DNA of 64,000 bases from Mannheimia indoligenes (GTDB lineage: Bacteria; Pseudomonadota; Gammaproteobacteria; Enterobacterales; Pasteurellaceae). Position numbers and translations under genes: made by a program. The stretch covers positions 1 to 64,000 of the forward strand of contig NZ_JBAJJM010000010.1 in NCBI RefSeq assembly GCF_036880405.1, in the 5' to 3' direction. Below the pieces are notes generated by a model. It ran no database searches, had not been told where the DNA came from, and was given only the letters and a program-made list of their open reading frames with translations. This document shows positions 51,111 through 60,779 of this stretch, in pieces (within the stretch, counting starts at the first letter, position 1; each line of letters begins with the position of its first letter).

Positions 51111-51746
51111 TTATTTTAAGGTGATTGGTTGTTTTGCTGATTGAGCTACTTGTGCAGTTAAGGCATCAATTCCCTTTTGGCGAATTACACCAGCCCATTC
51201 ATTTTGTTTGGTTGCAACCATACTCACACCTTCAGCAGCCATATCGTAGGCTTGCCATTCACCGCTTTTACTGTTTTTACGCCATTTAAAGTCTAATTTA
51301 ATTGGCTGTGCCGCACCTTTACCAGATACATTTACACGAATGCTCACAATTGATTTACCATCCACTGATTTCGGACTTTCAATTTGTACTTGTTGGTCTT
51401 GGTATTGCGTTAAAACTTGTGCATAAGATTGCTCAACAAATTGACCAAATGCAGTAAAGAAAGCTTCTTTTTGTGCATCGGTTGCAGAGGCTAAATTTTT
51501 GCCTAATACTAACTGACCTGCATATTTTACGTGAACGTGCGGCATTAAATCGTTACGCACGATAGTACGTAAATATTCAGGATTTGCCTTGATTTTGCTT
51601 TGATTTGCTTTGATATTGCCAAATAACTTATCTGCTGTTTGTTGCATTAATACATAAGGGCTGGTTTCTGCAAATGCTGTGGTTGAAAATAATGCAGACA
51701 CTGCTACTAAACCTGTTACGATAATTTTTTTAATGTTTTTTAACAT
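51111..51746 (-). CDS. mlaC: Phospholipid-binding periplasmic protein MlaC
   Basis: Soluble periplasmic lipid chaperone that shuttles phospholipids between MlaA at the outer membrane and MlaFEDB. The 211-residue precursor has signal peptide MLKNIKKIIVTGLVAVSALFSTTAFA with cleavage near residue 26. The Tol-Tol-Ttg2 domain stretch is SPYVLMQQTADKLFGNIKAN and the core LMPHVHVKYAGQLVLGKNL. A cotranscribed neighbour of mlaD with a 51-base gap. Confidence 0.93.
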   Translation of the reverse strand: MLKNIKKIIVTGLVAVSALFSTTAFAETSPYVLMQQTADKLFGNIKANQSKIKANPEYLRTIVRNDLMPHVHVKYAGQLVLGKNLASATDAQKEAFFTAFGQFVEQSYAQVLTQYQDQQVQIESPKSVDGKSIVSIRVNVSGKGAAQPIKLDFKWRKNSKSGEWQAYDMAAEGVSMVATKQNEWAGVIRQKGIDALTAQVAQSAKQPITLK

Positions 51747-51797
51747 TATTGATACTCTCCAAAATCTCTAATCACTTAGAGGTTCTTATTATTTGAA

Positions 51798-52322
51798 TTA
51801 CTCTGCCTTTGGTTCCACAGAATCATTCGCTTTTTCATCTTCAGTTTTATTTGACTTTTTATCACCATATAAGAACTGACCGATTAAATCTTCTAATACC
51901 ATTGCAGAGTTAGTATCTACAAAAGTATCGCCTTCTTTCATTATTGCAGTTTCGCCTTCAATCATAAAGCCGACATTTAACGCAACATATTGTTCACCTA
52001 ATAAGCCAGAGGTTTTAATTGAAAGTGAGCTGGTATCCGGAATCTGATTAAAATTTTGATTCACAGCTAAAGCCACTTTCGGAGTATAGTTTTTTTGATC
52101 TAGTGAAATATCAGCCACACGACCTACTACCACTCCCCCAACTTTAATTGGTGCACGAACCTTTAGTCCACCAATATTGTCAAAAGTTGCGTAAAGAGTG
52201 TAAGTTTTCTCACTAGAGAAGCCTTGTACGTTTGCTACTCTCAATCCTAAAAAGACTAAAGCCCCTAAGCCAAGTAGCACAAATAATCCTACCCAGAATT
52301 CATATTTAATTGATTGACGCAT
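51798..52322 (-). CDS. mlaD: MCE-domain lipid transporter subunit MlaD
   Basis: Hexameric inner-membrane MCE protein that forms the periplasmic lipid ring of MlaFEDB. Its 174 residues are one N-terminal membrane span (FWVGLFVLLGLGALVFLGL), the MCE domain (about 38-116; FDNIGGLKVRAPIKVGGVVV) and a C-terminal helix with acidic tail (residues 140-174, low complexity). ATG 52322 follows AAAGGAACAGACA. Confidence 0.94.
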   Translation of the reverse strand: MRQSIKYEFWVGLFVLLGLGALVFLGLRVANVQGFSSEKTYTLYATFDNIGGLKVRAPIKVGGVVVGRVADISLDQKNYTPKVALAVNQNFNQIPDTSSLSIKTSGLLGEQYVALNVGFMIEGETAIMKEGDTFVDTNSAMVLEDLIGQFLYGDKKSNKTEDEKANDSVEPKAE

Positions 52323-52343
52323 TGTCTGTTCCTTTTCCTAAAA

Positions 52344-53120
52344 TCAACCGCCGAACATAATCGCAGTTAAAATAAAATCTAATCCCAAAATTACAAGTGA
52401 AGCATTTACCACTGTTTTTGTGGTCGATTGGCTAATACCTTCTGAAGTTGGCACACAATCATAGCCATTAAATAATGCAATCCAAACTACGGCAAAAGCG
52501 AAAATTACACTCTTAATAAAGCCATTGATTAAATCGCTGGCATTAACCGAGTTTTGCATTACTGACCAGAAACTGCCGCCATCAACACCTTTCCAATCTA
52601 CCCCGACAAGCGAGCCACCCCAAATGCCGATTGCGGTAAAAATCACTGCCAGAATAGGCATTGAAATCACTCCAGCCCAAAAGCGAGGTGCAATAATACG
52701 TCTAAGTGGATCAACCGCCATCATTTCAAGGCTGGAAAGTTGTTCTGTGGCTTTCATTAAACCAATTTCTGCCGTTAGTGCCGAACCGGCTCGCCCTGCG
52801 AATAATAATGCGGTAACTACAGGTCCGAGTTCTCTTAATAATGAGAGAGAAACCAATGTGCCTAGACTGCTTTCCGCAGCAAAATCCACTAACACCACAT
52901 AGCCTTGTAAGCCTAATACCATACCGATAAATAAGCCCGAAAGCATAATAATTAAGAGAGATTGCACACCGAGTACATAAAGTTGCTTAATCAGCAACGG
53001 CGTATGTTTTCTAAATTCAGGCTTACCGATTAATGCTCCCCATAACATAAAGGCTGAACGCCCTAAGGTACGGATAAAATTAATCACAAAAGCCCCAATA
53101 GAGCTAATAAAATTAACCAT
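52344..53120 (-). CDS. mlaE: Lipid ABC transporter permease MlaE
   Basis: Permease of the MlaFEDB complex (inner membrane), 258 residues with five or so spans. The MlaE signature is GLQGYVVLVDFAAESSLGTL followed by SLLRELGPVVTALLFAGRAG and SALTAEIGLMKATEQLSSLE. The start is ATG 53120 (MVNFISSIG) with GGAGGAG 8 bases upstream; it overlaps the end of mlaF by 8 bases. A longer frame to 53174 is inside mlaF and unlikely. Confidence 0.94.
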   Translation of the reverse strand: MVNFISSIGAFVINFIRTLGRSAFMLWGALIGKPEFRKHTPLLIKQLYVLGVQSLLIIMLSGLFIGMVLGLQGYVVLVDFAAESSLGTLVSLSLLRELGPVVTALLFAGRAGSALTAEIGLMKATEQLSSLEMMAVDPLRRIIAPRFWAGVISMPILAVIFTAIGIWGGSLVGVDWKGVDGGSFWSVMQNSVNASDLINGFIKSVIFAFAVVWIALFNGYDCVPTSEGISQSTTKTVVNASLVILGLDFILTAIMFGG

Positions 53121-53916
53121 TAAACAGCTCCTCCGTATACTCTTTTGCCGGATAGTGGAAACGTACAGGACCATCCGCTTTACCTGCTAAGAATTGCACT
53201 ACCTGCGGATCGTTGCTTTCTAACAACATTTCCGGTGTACCTTCTGCGATAATACGTTTATCCGCCACAATATAGGCATAATCAGCAATACTTAACACTT
53301 CTTTCACATCGTGAGAGACTACAATAGAGGTGAGATTTAATGCTTGATTTAGCTCTTTGATCAATTCCACAATCACCCCCATACTAATCGGATCCTGCCC
53401 GGTGAAAGGCTCATCATACATAATCAGATCAGGATCCAGTGCAATAGCACGAGCAAGTGCCGCACGACGTGCCATACCACCGGATAATTCAGAAGGCATT
53501 AAATTTGCAGCTCCTCGAAGCCCAACCGCTTCAAGTTTCAACAATACTAATTTTCTAATGAGCTCTTCAGGTAAGCGTGTATGCTCTCGAATCGGGAAAG
53601 CCACATTGTCAAATGTAGAAAGATCAGTAAATAAAGCACCAGATTGGAACAACATTCCCATCCGCTGACGAATTTCGTAAAGTTCTTTGTTGTTGGCTTT
53701 ACAAATATCTCTGCCATCAAACAATATTTCGCCTGATTCAGGTAAAATTTGCCCGCCAATTAAGCGTAATAAGGTGGTTTTACCTATTCCAGACGGACCC
53801 ATAATGGCAGTTACTTTGCCTTTTTGCACTTGCAAATTGAGATTGTCATAAATCACCCTCTCCCCTCTTTTGAAGGTTAAGTTCTTTACTTCAACCAAAT
53901 TTTCCGTTTTAGACAT
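53113..53916 (-). CDS. mlaF: Lipid ABC transporter ATP-binding protein MlaF
   Basis: Cytoplasmic ATPase of the Mla phospholipid transporter, first gene of mlaFEDCB. The 267-residue protein has Walker A GPSGIGKTT near residue 40, the ABC signature LSGGMARR, Walker B DLIMYDEPF and the H-loop VVSHDVKE. The C-terminal extension (VRFHYPAKEYTEELFNG) is the MlaF tail that clasps its partner. I chose ATG 53916 (MSKTENLVEV); the frame extends to a TTG at 53931. Confidence 0.94.
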   Translation of the reverse strand: MSKTENLVEVKNLTFKRGERVIYDNLNLQVQKGKVTAIMGPSGIGKTTLLRLIGGQILPESGEILFDGRDICKANNKELYEIRQRMGMLFQSGALFTDLSTFDNVAFPIREHTRLPEELIRKLVLLKLEAVGLRGAANLMPSELSGGMARRAALARAIALDPDLIMYDEPFTGQDPISMGVIVELIKELNQALNLTSIVVSHDVKEVLSIADYAYIVADKRIIAEGTPEMLLESNDPQVVQFLAGKADGPVRFHYPAKEYTEELFNG

Positions 53917-54138
53917 CAAAATAGGACTCAAATTAATAAAAGTGATGTATGGTCCATTAAATTTGAGAGAAAGTCAAAAAACTTTTAATAATCTGACAAA
54001 ACTTTAGTTCGCAAGCGGTCTGATTTTAGAAAAATTTTGCAAATTGATGAACTGACAAAAAAAGGGCTTGTCTTAGTAAACACGAGCGATTTCACTCGTA
54101 AATTATAAAAAACATAGGATATGAGGAACATACACAAT

Positions 54139-55533
54139 ATGAATAAAACACTCAAAAAATCATTTTTAACCGCATTAGTTTTAGGCTCAAGTATCGCAGC
54201 AATGCCAATGGTGGCACAAGCTACATTACCCACTCAAGTGGATGGTCAGGCAGTGCCTAGCTTAGCACCGATGTTAGAAAAAGTTCGCCCTGCTGTAGTA
54301 AGCATTGCAGTTGAAGGCAAAACAAAAGGCGATTCTCGCCGTACTCGTGATATCCCACCCGAATTTGAATTTTTCTTCGGTCCAAATGCGGATTTCTTTG
54401 GTGATCGTCAATCAGCACCTCGTAACTTTCGTGGTGTAGGTTCAGGCGTTATCATTAATGCAGAAAAAGGCTATATCATCACAAATAATCACGTTATTGA
54501 TAATGCAGATAAAATGACAGTAAAGCTGGAAGATGGACGTGAATTTAATGCGAAATTAGTCGGAAGTGATCCACTTTCAGACGTAGCATTAATCCAAATT
54601 GAAAATCCGAAAAACTTAACCGAAATTAAATTTGCTGATTCCGACAAATTACAAGTGGGCGATTTTACAGTCGCAATCGGTAATCCGTTTGGCTTAGGGC
54701 AAACGGTAACATCAGGCATTGTTTCTGCACTGGGTCGCTCAACAGGCAAATCAGATGAAGGTTATGAAAACTATATCCAAACTGATGCCGCAGTCAATCA
54801 AGGTAACTCAGGTGGTCCGTTAATTAACTTAAAAGGAGAATTAATCGGTATCAATACTGCTATTATCTCTCCTAGTGGCGGCAATGCTGGTATTGCTTTT
54901 GCAATCCCAAGTAATATGGCAAACAGCTTGGTAAGTCAAATTATTGAATTTGGCGAAGTAAAACGTGGAATGTTAGGTATTAAAGGCGGTGAGCTCAATG
55001 CAGATCTTGCGAAAGAATTTAATATTGCTACCCAACAAGGTGCATTTGTGAGCGAAGTATTACCGGATTCAGCCGCAGCTAAAGCAGGCTTTAAAGCAGG
55101 TGATGTGATTACTGAAATTAACGGTCAAAAAATCCGTAGCTTCAGTGAATTAAGAGCAAAAGTTGCTACTTCTGGTGTAGGTAAAGAAATTGAATTAACT
55201 TACTTGCGTGATGGCAAAGAAGCAAAAGCAAAAGTTACGCTACAATCAGACTCAGAAGCCAAAACCACCGCAGAAAATATCATTCCTTCATTAAAAGGAG
55301 CGGAGTTTAATAACTACAGCTCAAAAGGCATTAAAGGTGTTGAAGTTTCAAGCGTAGAAAAAGGCTCAATCGCCGAAATGCGTAGCTTGAAAAAAGGCGA
55401 TATCATCATTGGTGTAAACCGCCACTCTGTTGAAAATATTGCGGATTTACGAAAAATTTTAGATGCTAAACCATCTGTGGTTGCTCTAAATATTGTGCGT
55501 GATGGGGCAAATTTCTATATTATTTTGCAATAA
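54139..55533 (+). CDS. DegP/DegQ family periplasmic serine protease
   Basis: HtrA-family protease-chaperone of the periplasm, 464 residues. A signal peptide MNKTLKKSFLTALVLGSSIA ends near MVAQA. The trypsin-like domain has its triad in TNNHVIDNA (His), LSDVALIQI (Asp) and QGNSGGPLIN (Ser). PDZ1 (RGMLGIKGGELNADLAKEF onward) and a PDZ2-like segment follow at the C-terminus. The short Q-linker/LA-loop and the name-bearing details do not settle DegP versus DegQ. I chose ATG 54139 with GAGGA upstream; ATG 54121 is poorly placed. No sigma-E promoter was recognised. Confidence 0.92.
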   Translation: MNKTLKKSFLTALVLGSSIAAMPMVAQATLPTQVDGQAVPSLAPMLEKVRPAVVSIAVEGKTKGDSRRTRDIPPEFEFFFGPNADFFGDRQSAPRNFRGVGSGVIINAEKGYIITNNHVIDNADKMTVKLEDGREFNAKLVGSDPLSDVALIQIENPKNLTEIKFADSDKLQVGDFTVAIGNPFGLGQTVTSGIVSALGRSTGKSDEGYENYIQTDAAVNQGNSGGPLINLKGELIGINTAIISPSGGNAGIAFAIPSNMANSLVSQIIEFGEVKRGMLGIKGGELNADLAKEFNIATQQGAFVSEVLPDSAAAKAGFKAGDVITEINGQKIRSFSELRAKVATSGVGKEIELTYLRDGKEAKAKVTLQSDSEAKTTAENIIPSLKGAEFNNYSSKGIKGVEVSSVEKGSIAEMRSLKKGDIIIGVNRHSVENIADLRKILDAKPSVVALNIVRDGANFYIILQ

Positions 55534-55542
55534 ATAATAATG

Positions 55543-55575
55543 AAAATAAGGTGGGCTTACCCACCTTATTTTTTC
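55543..55575. terminator. Terminator after the DegP/DegQ gene
   Basis: AAAATAAGGTGGG (55543-55555) pairs with CCCACCTTATTTT (55560-55572), ending in T-run. It is convergent with a LysR gene and usable in both directions. Confidence 0.93.
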
Positions 55576-56439
55576 CTAACTTAATTTAGTATTAACAAAA
55601 TCCAAAAATGCCCTCATTAGAGCTGACTGATGGCGATGTTTCACGTAAAGTAAATGCACGGCAAAGTCCGTTTTGGGTAAATCAGATAAGACCTCTACTA
55701 AGCCACATTCATCAATCAAGCGATTTGCCGTTGTGAGTGAAAGCATTCCTATGCCACGTCCATTTTTTATCGCATTTTCAATGGCATATACATCATTACT
55801 GGCAAAGGTGTAAGGTAATTCCAGCAATTTTTTACCGTTTGGAATGCGTAAAAATTTCTGGTCTGCTCTCGCCCAGCCCACAAGCGGGAAATTTGCTAAA
55901 TCCGCCAAAATGTTTGGCGTGCCAAATTTGTCCAAAAGTTTGGGATGAGCCAGCCATTTGACACGGTTTGTCATTACTTTTTTGGCGATGACGGTATCGG
56001 TATGAAGCTCCCCTACCCGAAAAGCAAAATCTATGCCGTCTTCTACCAAATCCAAAATGCGGTCGGTTACTTCCAAATGCACACTCACCTTTGGATATAG
56101 CTCACAAAATTCATCTATCCACGCCCAAATTTCCTCCATTCCCATAGCGGTAGAAATACGAAGTTTTCCACCAATTTGGCTATCATCGGTAGTAAAGTTT
56201 TGCGTGATTTGGATCAGATTATCTACGCTTTGGGCAATTTGCTCGTAGAGCTGTTGCCCTGCCATTGTGGGCTTTACACCTGTTTTTTGACGGTCAAAGA
56301 GTTGTACGCCTAGTGATCTTTCAAGCTCGGCAATTTGACGGCTAATGGTAGCTATGGGTACACCAAGTTTTTCTGAAGTTTTGGATAGAGATCCTGTTTG
56401 GACAATACTGGTAAATAGAGGAAACGTATTGAGGTTCAT
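55576..56439 (-). CDS. LysR family transcriptional regulator
   Basis: A 287-residue LysR-type regulator: N-terminal winged HTH (SLSKTSEKLGVPIATISRQI, residues 17-36, with AELERSLGVQLFDR) and a C-terminal type 2 periplasmic-binding-like effector domain (about 90-287). It opens the redox cluster of the right arm but shares no obvious promoter with one enzyme gene. The next gene upstream is a second LysR gene on the same strand. The target is unknown. Confidence 0.88.
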   Translation of the reverse strand: MNLNTFPLFTSIVQTGSLSKTSEKLGVPIATISRQIAELERSLGVQLFDRQKTGVKPTMAGQQLYEQIAQSVDNLIQITQNFTTDDSQIGGKLRISTAMGMEEIWAWIDEFCELYPKVSVHLEVTDRILDLVEDGIDFAFRVGELHTDTVIAKKVMTNRVKWLAHPKLLDKFGTPNILADLANFPLVGWARADQKFLRIPNGKKLLELPYTFASNDVYAIENAIKNGRGIGMLSLTTANRLIDECGLVEVLSDLPKTDFAVHLLYVKHRHQSALMRAFLDFVNTKLS

Positions 56440-56524
56440 TTTGGATTTTCAATTTTGATAATATTAGGCTTAATTTAATCAATTTGTATTTCGTTTTTCA
56501 AGAATTTTTCAGCCTGTCAGAAAA

Positions 56525-57445
56525 CTAAACCTGCCAAGCCTTCCCCTCTTCCCACTTCTCCACAAAAAAATCCATTACGGCTTGTACGTTGATCGGGCGG
56601 TAGGCACTAGGTGGGGTGAGAATGGCGACATAGATCTCTTGGTTGTCGCTGGCAATGGGGGTATCGGGCAAAATCGGCACAAGTTTGCCAGAGCGGATTT
56701 CATCACACACCGCCCAGTCGGGCATCATCACAATGCCGTTTCCAGCAACTGCCATTTCAATCAGGCTGTTGCCGTTGTTGCTCACAAAACTCTCTTGTAC
56801 CTTAATTACCTGCTGGCTTGCCTTTTCTCGCCAACGCAATAAACCCAACTGCCCACGATAAATCAAGCCACGATGGTTTGCTAAATCGGCAATGTGTTGC
56901 GGTGTGCCAAATTCGGCTAAATAGTCGGGCGATGCCAGCAGTAAAAAACGCTGTTTGGCGATCACTTTGAGCTTTAAATTGCTGTCGTTCAACGCCGCCA
57001 CACGGAAAATAATGTCCGCCGTTTCGCTGTAAGGATCAACAAATTGATCGGTTTGGGTCAAGTTGATGATTAACTTTGGATAGCGTTTGGCAAATTCCGC
57101 CAAATAAGGGATAACGTGTTTTTTGCCGAATGCAACAGGGGCATTGATCCGAATAATCCCTGATGGCTCTTGGTTGCAGCTATCCAGCTCATCGCTCAAG
57201 GCATAAAATTGGCTAACAATGGCGTGGGCGTGAGTGGCAAAAGTTTCACCAGCCTGCGTTAAACTCATCGCACGGGTGCTGCGGTAAAACAGCGTCTGCC
57301 CAAAATCGTCTTCTAACTGTTTGATTTGGCGAGAAATGACTGAACTTGCCACATCGTATTGGCGAGCCACTTCGGAAAAATTCTTTTCACGTGCTACCGC
57401 AAGGAAAATTTCAAAGGCGTGAATGGTGGTGTTTTTTGCGTTCAT
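56525..57445 (-). CDS. LysR family regulator divergent from the MBL-fold gene
   Basis: A 306-residue LysR-type protein. The HTH is NFSEVARQYDVASSVISRQI with the wing KQLEDDFGQTLFYRSTRAMS, followed by the effector domain. I placed the start at ATG 57445 (MNAKNTTIHAFE); the frame extends to a TTG at 57493 with no site. It is divergent from the frame-broken MBL gene at 57581 with about 135 bases between them, so it is the likely controller of that gene and possibly of the oxidoreductases behind it. Confidence 0.88.
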   Translation of the reverse strand: MNAKNTTIHAFEIFLAVAREKNFSEVARQYDVASSVISRQIKQLEDDFGQTLFYRSTRAMSLTQAGETFATHAHAIVSQFYALSDELDSCNQEPSGIIRINAPVAFGKKHVIPYLAEFAKRYPKLIINLTQTDQFVDPYSETADIIFRVAALNDSNLKLKVIAKQRFLLLASPDYLAEFGTPQHIADLANHRGLIYRGQLGLLRWREKASQQVIKVQESFVSNNGNSLIEMAVAGNGIVMMPDWAVCDEIRSGKLVPILPDTPIASDNQEIYVAILTPPSAYRPINVQAVMDFFVEKWEEGKAWQV

Positions 57446-57580
57446 TTGTGCTGATTTGGTAAAAGTGCTTTGCGATTGGTGTGATTTTAGCAAATCATTG
57501 TTTTATTTAAAATACGCTCATTCCGAGATGATGCAGTTTCATCATCAATTTGATTCACAATTAACTATCGAGTGTATTTT

Positions 57581-58593
57581 ATGAAAAAATTATCAAAAAT
57601 CAGTTTAGCGTTATTACTCTCAGGTGTCTTTGCAACTTCTGCGGTAATGGCTCATTCCCATTCTCACGCTGTTCATCAACCAAAAGAAAATATCGTGGCA
57701 CAAAAACGTACCCAAGTGGACGGTTACTACCGTATGATGATTGGCGATTATGAAGTTACCGCACTTTATGATGGCTATCTCTCTATCGGAGCACCTGTTT
57801 ACCAAGAATTTACCAAACTGACTAAACAAGAGTTAGACGATTTAATTTCAGGTCAATTCCGCCCAATGCTCCCGATGGCGGTGTGCAAACTGCGGTAACT
57901 GGTTACTTAATCAACACAGGCAAAAATTTAGTGTTGCTTGATGCAGGTTCAGGCGATGTGTTTGATGATAAAGTAGGTAAATTAACCGACAGCTTGATCA
58001 AAGCAGGCTACCGTCCAGAGCAAGTGGATACCATTATTCCAACCCACTTACACTTTGACCATTTCAGTGGCATTACCCGTAACGGCAAAATGGAATTCCC
58101 AAATGCCACCGTTTACATCGCTAATCAAGAAAAAGCATTTTGGTTAAACACCCCAATCAAAGATATGCCAGAGCATACCCAAAAATATGCACAATGGACT
58201 CGTGATGCCGTTGCCCCTTATGCAGCAGCAGGGAAAGTGAAATACTACAATTTGGGCGATGAAATTATCCCAAACTTTAAATCTGTACCAAGCACAGGAC
58301 ATACACCGGGACATTCTAGCGTAGAAGTGACTTCAAAAGGCGAAAGTTTATTTGTTTGGGGCGATCTATTACACAACCACGCCCTACAATTACCTGAGCC
58401 AGAAGTGGCGGCAGAATTTGACGTGGACTCAAATGCAGCTCGTCACAGCCGTGTAGAAATCTTGCCACAATTAGCCGAACGCAAAGTGTGGATCGCAGGG
58501 GCTCACTTGCCATTCCCAGGCTTAGGACACCTACGCAAAGAAAGCAAAGGTTTCTCTTGGGTATCTGTTGAATATATCCCATTAGAATACTAA
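57581..58593 (+). pseudogene. MBL-fold metallo-hydrolase gene with a frameshift near 57871
   Basis: A secreted MBL-fold hydrolase in two frames. The 5' frame (57581-57898) encodes a signal peptide (MKKLSKISLALLLSGVFATSAVMA), a His-rich HSHSHAVHQ stretch and the start of the domain (DGYLSIGAPVYQEF). The 3' frame (from 57874) continues DGGVQTAVTGYLINTG, LVLLDAGSGD, zinc motif THLHFDHFSG and further ligands (TGHTPGHSS, VWGDLLHNH, GAHLPFPG). Removing one base's worth of shift around CTCCCGATGG (57869-57878) joins them exactly, consistent with loss of one C from CCCC. The rest is intact, so this is either a recent mutation or a sequencing error. Confidence 0.85.
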
Positions 58594-58604
58594 TTTTTTT
58601 GAAC

Positions 58605-58640
58605 AAAACACCGTTTGTTAAAACAAGCGGTGTTTTATTT
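58605..58640 (+). terminator. Hairpin terminator after the MBL gene
   Basis: AAAACACCGTTTGT (58605-58618) faces ACAAGCGGTGTTTT (58623-58636) with a single mismatch; the right arm carries a USS core and the left arm a one-base variant of it. Confidence 0.83.
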
Positions 58641-58769
58641 TCAGGCAGCCTAAATAAATAATTTATGCAAATTATGCAAAAGCAGTTTTGCGATTTGTGT
58701 GGTTTTTCCATAATGAACTATCGGATACACTGATTTCATCTTGAAAATCTTGTGATTAAGGAAAAACAA

Positions 58770-59759
58770 ATGAGCAAACAAATTCAATTTACCCAAACAG
58801 GTTCGCCTGATGTGTTACAAATCGTTGATGTAGAAATCCCCACCCCAAAAGCGGACGAAGTGCAAATTCAAATCCACGCCATTGGCTTAAACCGTGCCGA
58901 GATGATGTATCGTGAAGGGGCGTATGTGATTGAGCCTGTATTCCCTGCCACAATGGGCTATGAAGGGGCAGGTATCATCACTGCCGTAGGAGAAAACGTC
59001 AGCGAATTGGCTGTTGGCGATAAGGTCAGCGTCATTCCGTCCTTTATGTTTACCGAATACGGCACTTATGGCGAAGTCGTCAATATGCCAAAACACGCTG
59101 TGGTTAAACACCCTGAAAATTTAACGATGGAACAAGCCGCCGCAAGCTGGATGCAGTTTGTTACCGCTTACGGTGGTTTGATTGAGTTTGGCAAAGTGAA
59201 AGCTTGCGATGTTGTCGTACTGGGGGCTGCGACCAGCTCGGTCGGCTTAGCGGCAATTCAAATCGCCAAAATGCAAGGGGCAACCGTGATCGCCCTTTCT
59301 CGCACCCACGCCAAAGGCGATGTGCTTTTAAGCAAAGGGGCGGATTTTGTGCTTGCCACAAAAGAAGACGATGTTACCGCTAGACTTCTTGAAATCACGG
59401 GCGGCAAAGGCGTGAATATGGTGTTTGACCCTGTGGGCGGAAAAGAAGCCGCAACCATCATCAACGCAATGGCACAAGACGGTCGCTACATCATTTACGG
59501 AGCATTAAGCCACGATGACATTGCCGTGCCTGTGTTCCCAATTTTGGGCAAGCATTTAACCGTGCGGGGTTATGAGCTGTTTGAAATCACGACTGTGCCT
59601 GAAAAATTAGAAATTGCGAAAAAATTTGTGTTTGATGGCTTGGCAAGCGGTCAATTACGCCCTGAAATTGACAAAATTTTTGCTTTTGATGAAATGGTCA
59701 AAGCCCACGAATATATGGCGAGCAACCAGCAGATTGGTAAAATTGTGGTAAAAATCTAA
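58770..59759 (+). CDS. Zinc-type alcohol dehydrogenase-like / quinone oxidoreductase (MDR)
   Basis: A 329-residue medium-chain dehydrogenase/reductase without the zinc ligands of classical ADH, so closest to NADPH quinone oxidoreductases. The N-terminal GroES-like domain has NRAEMMYREGAYVIEPVFPA and GYEGAGIITAVGENVSEL. The NAD(P) fold motif is VLGAATSSVGLAAIQIAK near residue 150 (a GxxxSxxG-type variant), and it ends IGKIVVKI. ATG 58770 follows AAGGAAAAAC; a GTG six codons earlier is less likely. The likely role is reducing reactive quinones or enals; the substrate is unknown. Confidence 0.85.
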   Translation: MSKQIQFTQTGSPDVLQIVDVEIPTPKADEVQIQIHAIGLNRAEMMYREGAYVIEPVFPATMGYEGAGIITAVGENVSELAVGDKVSVIPSFMFTEYGTYGEVVNMPKHAVVKHPENLTMEQAAASWMQFVTAYGGLIEFGKVKACDVVVLGAATSSVGLAAIQIAKMQGATVIALSRTHAKGDVLLSKGADFVLATKEDDVTARLLEITGGKGVNMVFDPVGGKEAATIINAMAQDGRYIIYGALSHDDIAVPVFPILGKHLTVRGYELFEITTVPEKLEIAKKFVFDGLASGQLRPEIDKIFAFDEMVKAHEYMASNQQIGKIVVKI

Positions 59760-59761
59760 AC

Positions 59762-59790
59762 AAAAGACCGCTTGTAAGCGGTCTTTTGTT
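59762..59790 (+). terminator. Terminator between the MDR and luciferase-like genes
   Basis: AAAAGACCGCTT (59762-59773), GT, AAGCGGTCTTTT (59776-59787). A near-perfect palindrome built on the USS core. Confidence 0.88.
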
Positions 59791-59802
59791 AGGAGTGAGA
59801 AT

Positions 59803-60774
59803 ATGAATGAAGCGTTAAACTATCCGGCGGATTTAAGCCATCACAATGCATTTTCCCGCCTTTTTCAGCAAGGCAAATTGACCTTTGGCTTAATCGCCCC
59901 CTTTAAAGGCTATGCCGATAGCCCCTTTCCCGATATTTCGGATTTGGGTGATTTAGCCGAGCTTGCCGATCAACTGGGCTTTTCGGCATTGTGGCTGCGA
60001 GATGTGCCGTTTTTTGATCCGCATTTTGGCGATGTGGGGCAAGGGCTAGATCCCTTTGTCGCACTGGGCTATTTGGCAGCACGCACGAAAAACATCGCCC
60101 TTGGCACGGCTGGCATTGTTTCGCCCCTGCGTTCGCCAGCCCATATCGCTAAATCTGCGGTGAGTGTGGATCATTTGACGGGCGGACGTTTTATGTTGGG
60201 CGTATCGTCCGGCGACAGACCCATCGAATACCCTGCGTTTAACGAAAATTTTGACAACCGTGCCGAGCGTTTTCGGGAGAGTTTTGAGCTAATCCGCACC
60301 CTAACCAACCCGCAAACCCACGATTTTCCGCTATTCAAAGGCACACATTACGGCAGTTTAACCGGTGAGATTGACACCTATCCGAAAGTCAAAAATCGTC
60401 TGCCGATGGTGGCAATCGGGCGGGCAAGACAAGAAATGGAGTGGCTTGCCAACACGCCCGATGCGTGGATTTGGCACGGTGTGAATCCGAATGATACGGC
60501 TAAAATTATCCAAAAACTGACCGCACTTAACCAAGACGGCATTTGGCGACCGTTCGGTTATGCCAATTTTGTCGAATTGCTGGACGACCCAAACGCCCCA
60601 GCCCAGCTCTACAACAATATCTATTTGCGTGGCGGATCAAACGGTTTGCGAGCGTTTTGGCAAGAACAGCAAGAACAAGGCTTATCACACGTTACCCTCA
60701 ATCTCAAACCCACCACACGTCCCGCCGAAGAGGTATTACACGACTTGGCAGAGAATGTGCTGGCGAAGTTATAA
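59803..60774 (+). CDS. Luciferase-like flavin monooxygenase (LLM class)
   Basis: A 323-residue TIM-barrel flavoprotein of the luciferase-like superfamily. It recalls the BA3436-type subfamily: GLIAPFKGYADSPFPDISDL near residue 30, ELADQLGFSALWLRDVPFFD, TKNIALGTAGIVSPLRSPAH near residue 95, and DHLTGGRFMLGVSSGDRPIEY near residue 125. It probably uses reduced flavin supplied by a reductase; the substrate is unknown. It has its own GGAGTGAGAAT site and follows a terminator. Base composition looks more GC-rich than the genes left of 55 kb. Confidence 0.85.
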   Translation: MNEALNYPADLSHHNAFSRLFQQGKLTFGLIAPFKGYADSPFPDISDLGDLAELADQLGFSALWLRDVPFFDPHFGDVGQGLDPFVALGYLAARTKNIALGTAGIVSPLRSPAHIAKSAVSVDHLTGGRFMLGVSSGDRPIEYPAFNENFDNRAERFRESFELIRTLTNPQTHDFPLFKGTHYGSLTGEIDTYPKVKNRLPMVAIGRARQEMEWLANTPDAWIWHGVNPNDTAKIIQKLTALNQDGIWRPFGYANFVELLDDPNAPAQLYNNIYLRGGSNGLRAFWQEQQEQGLSHVTLNLKPTTRPAEEVLHDLAENVLAKL

Positions 60775-60779
60775 AATAG

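Noticed and set aside
54020..54138. Sigma-E promoter ahead of the DegP/DegQ gene
   Set aside because: No GGAACTT...TCTGA pair with proper 16-17 base spacing was found.
57874..57898. Programmed frameshift in the MBL gene
   Set aside because: No slippery heptamer, pseudoknot or stimulatory structure is evident; loss of one C is simpler.
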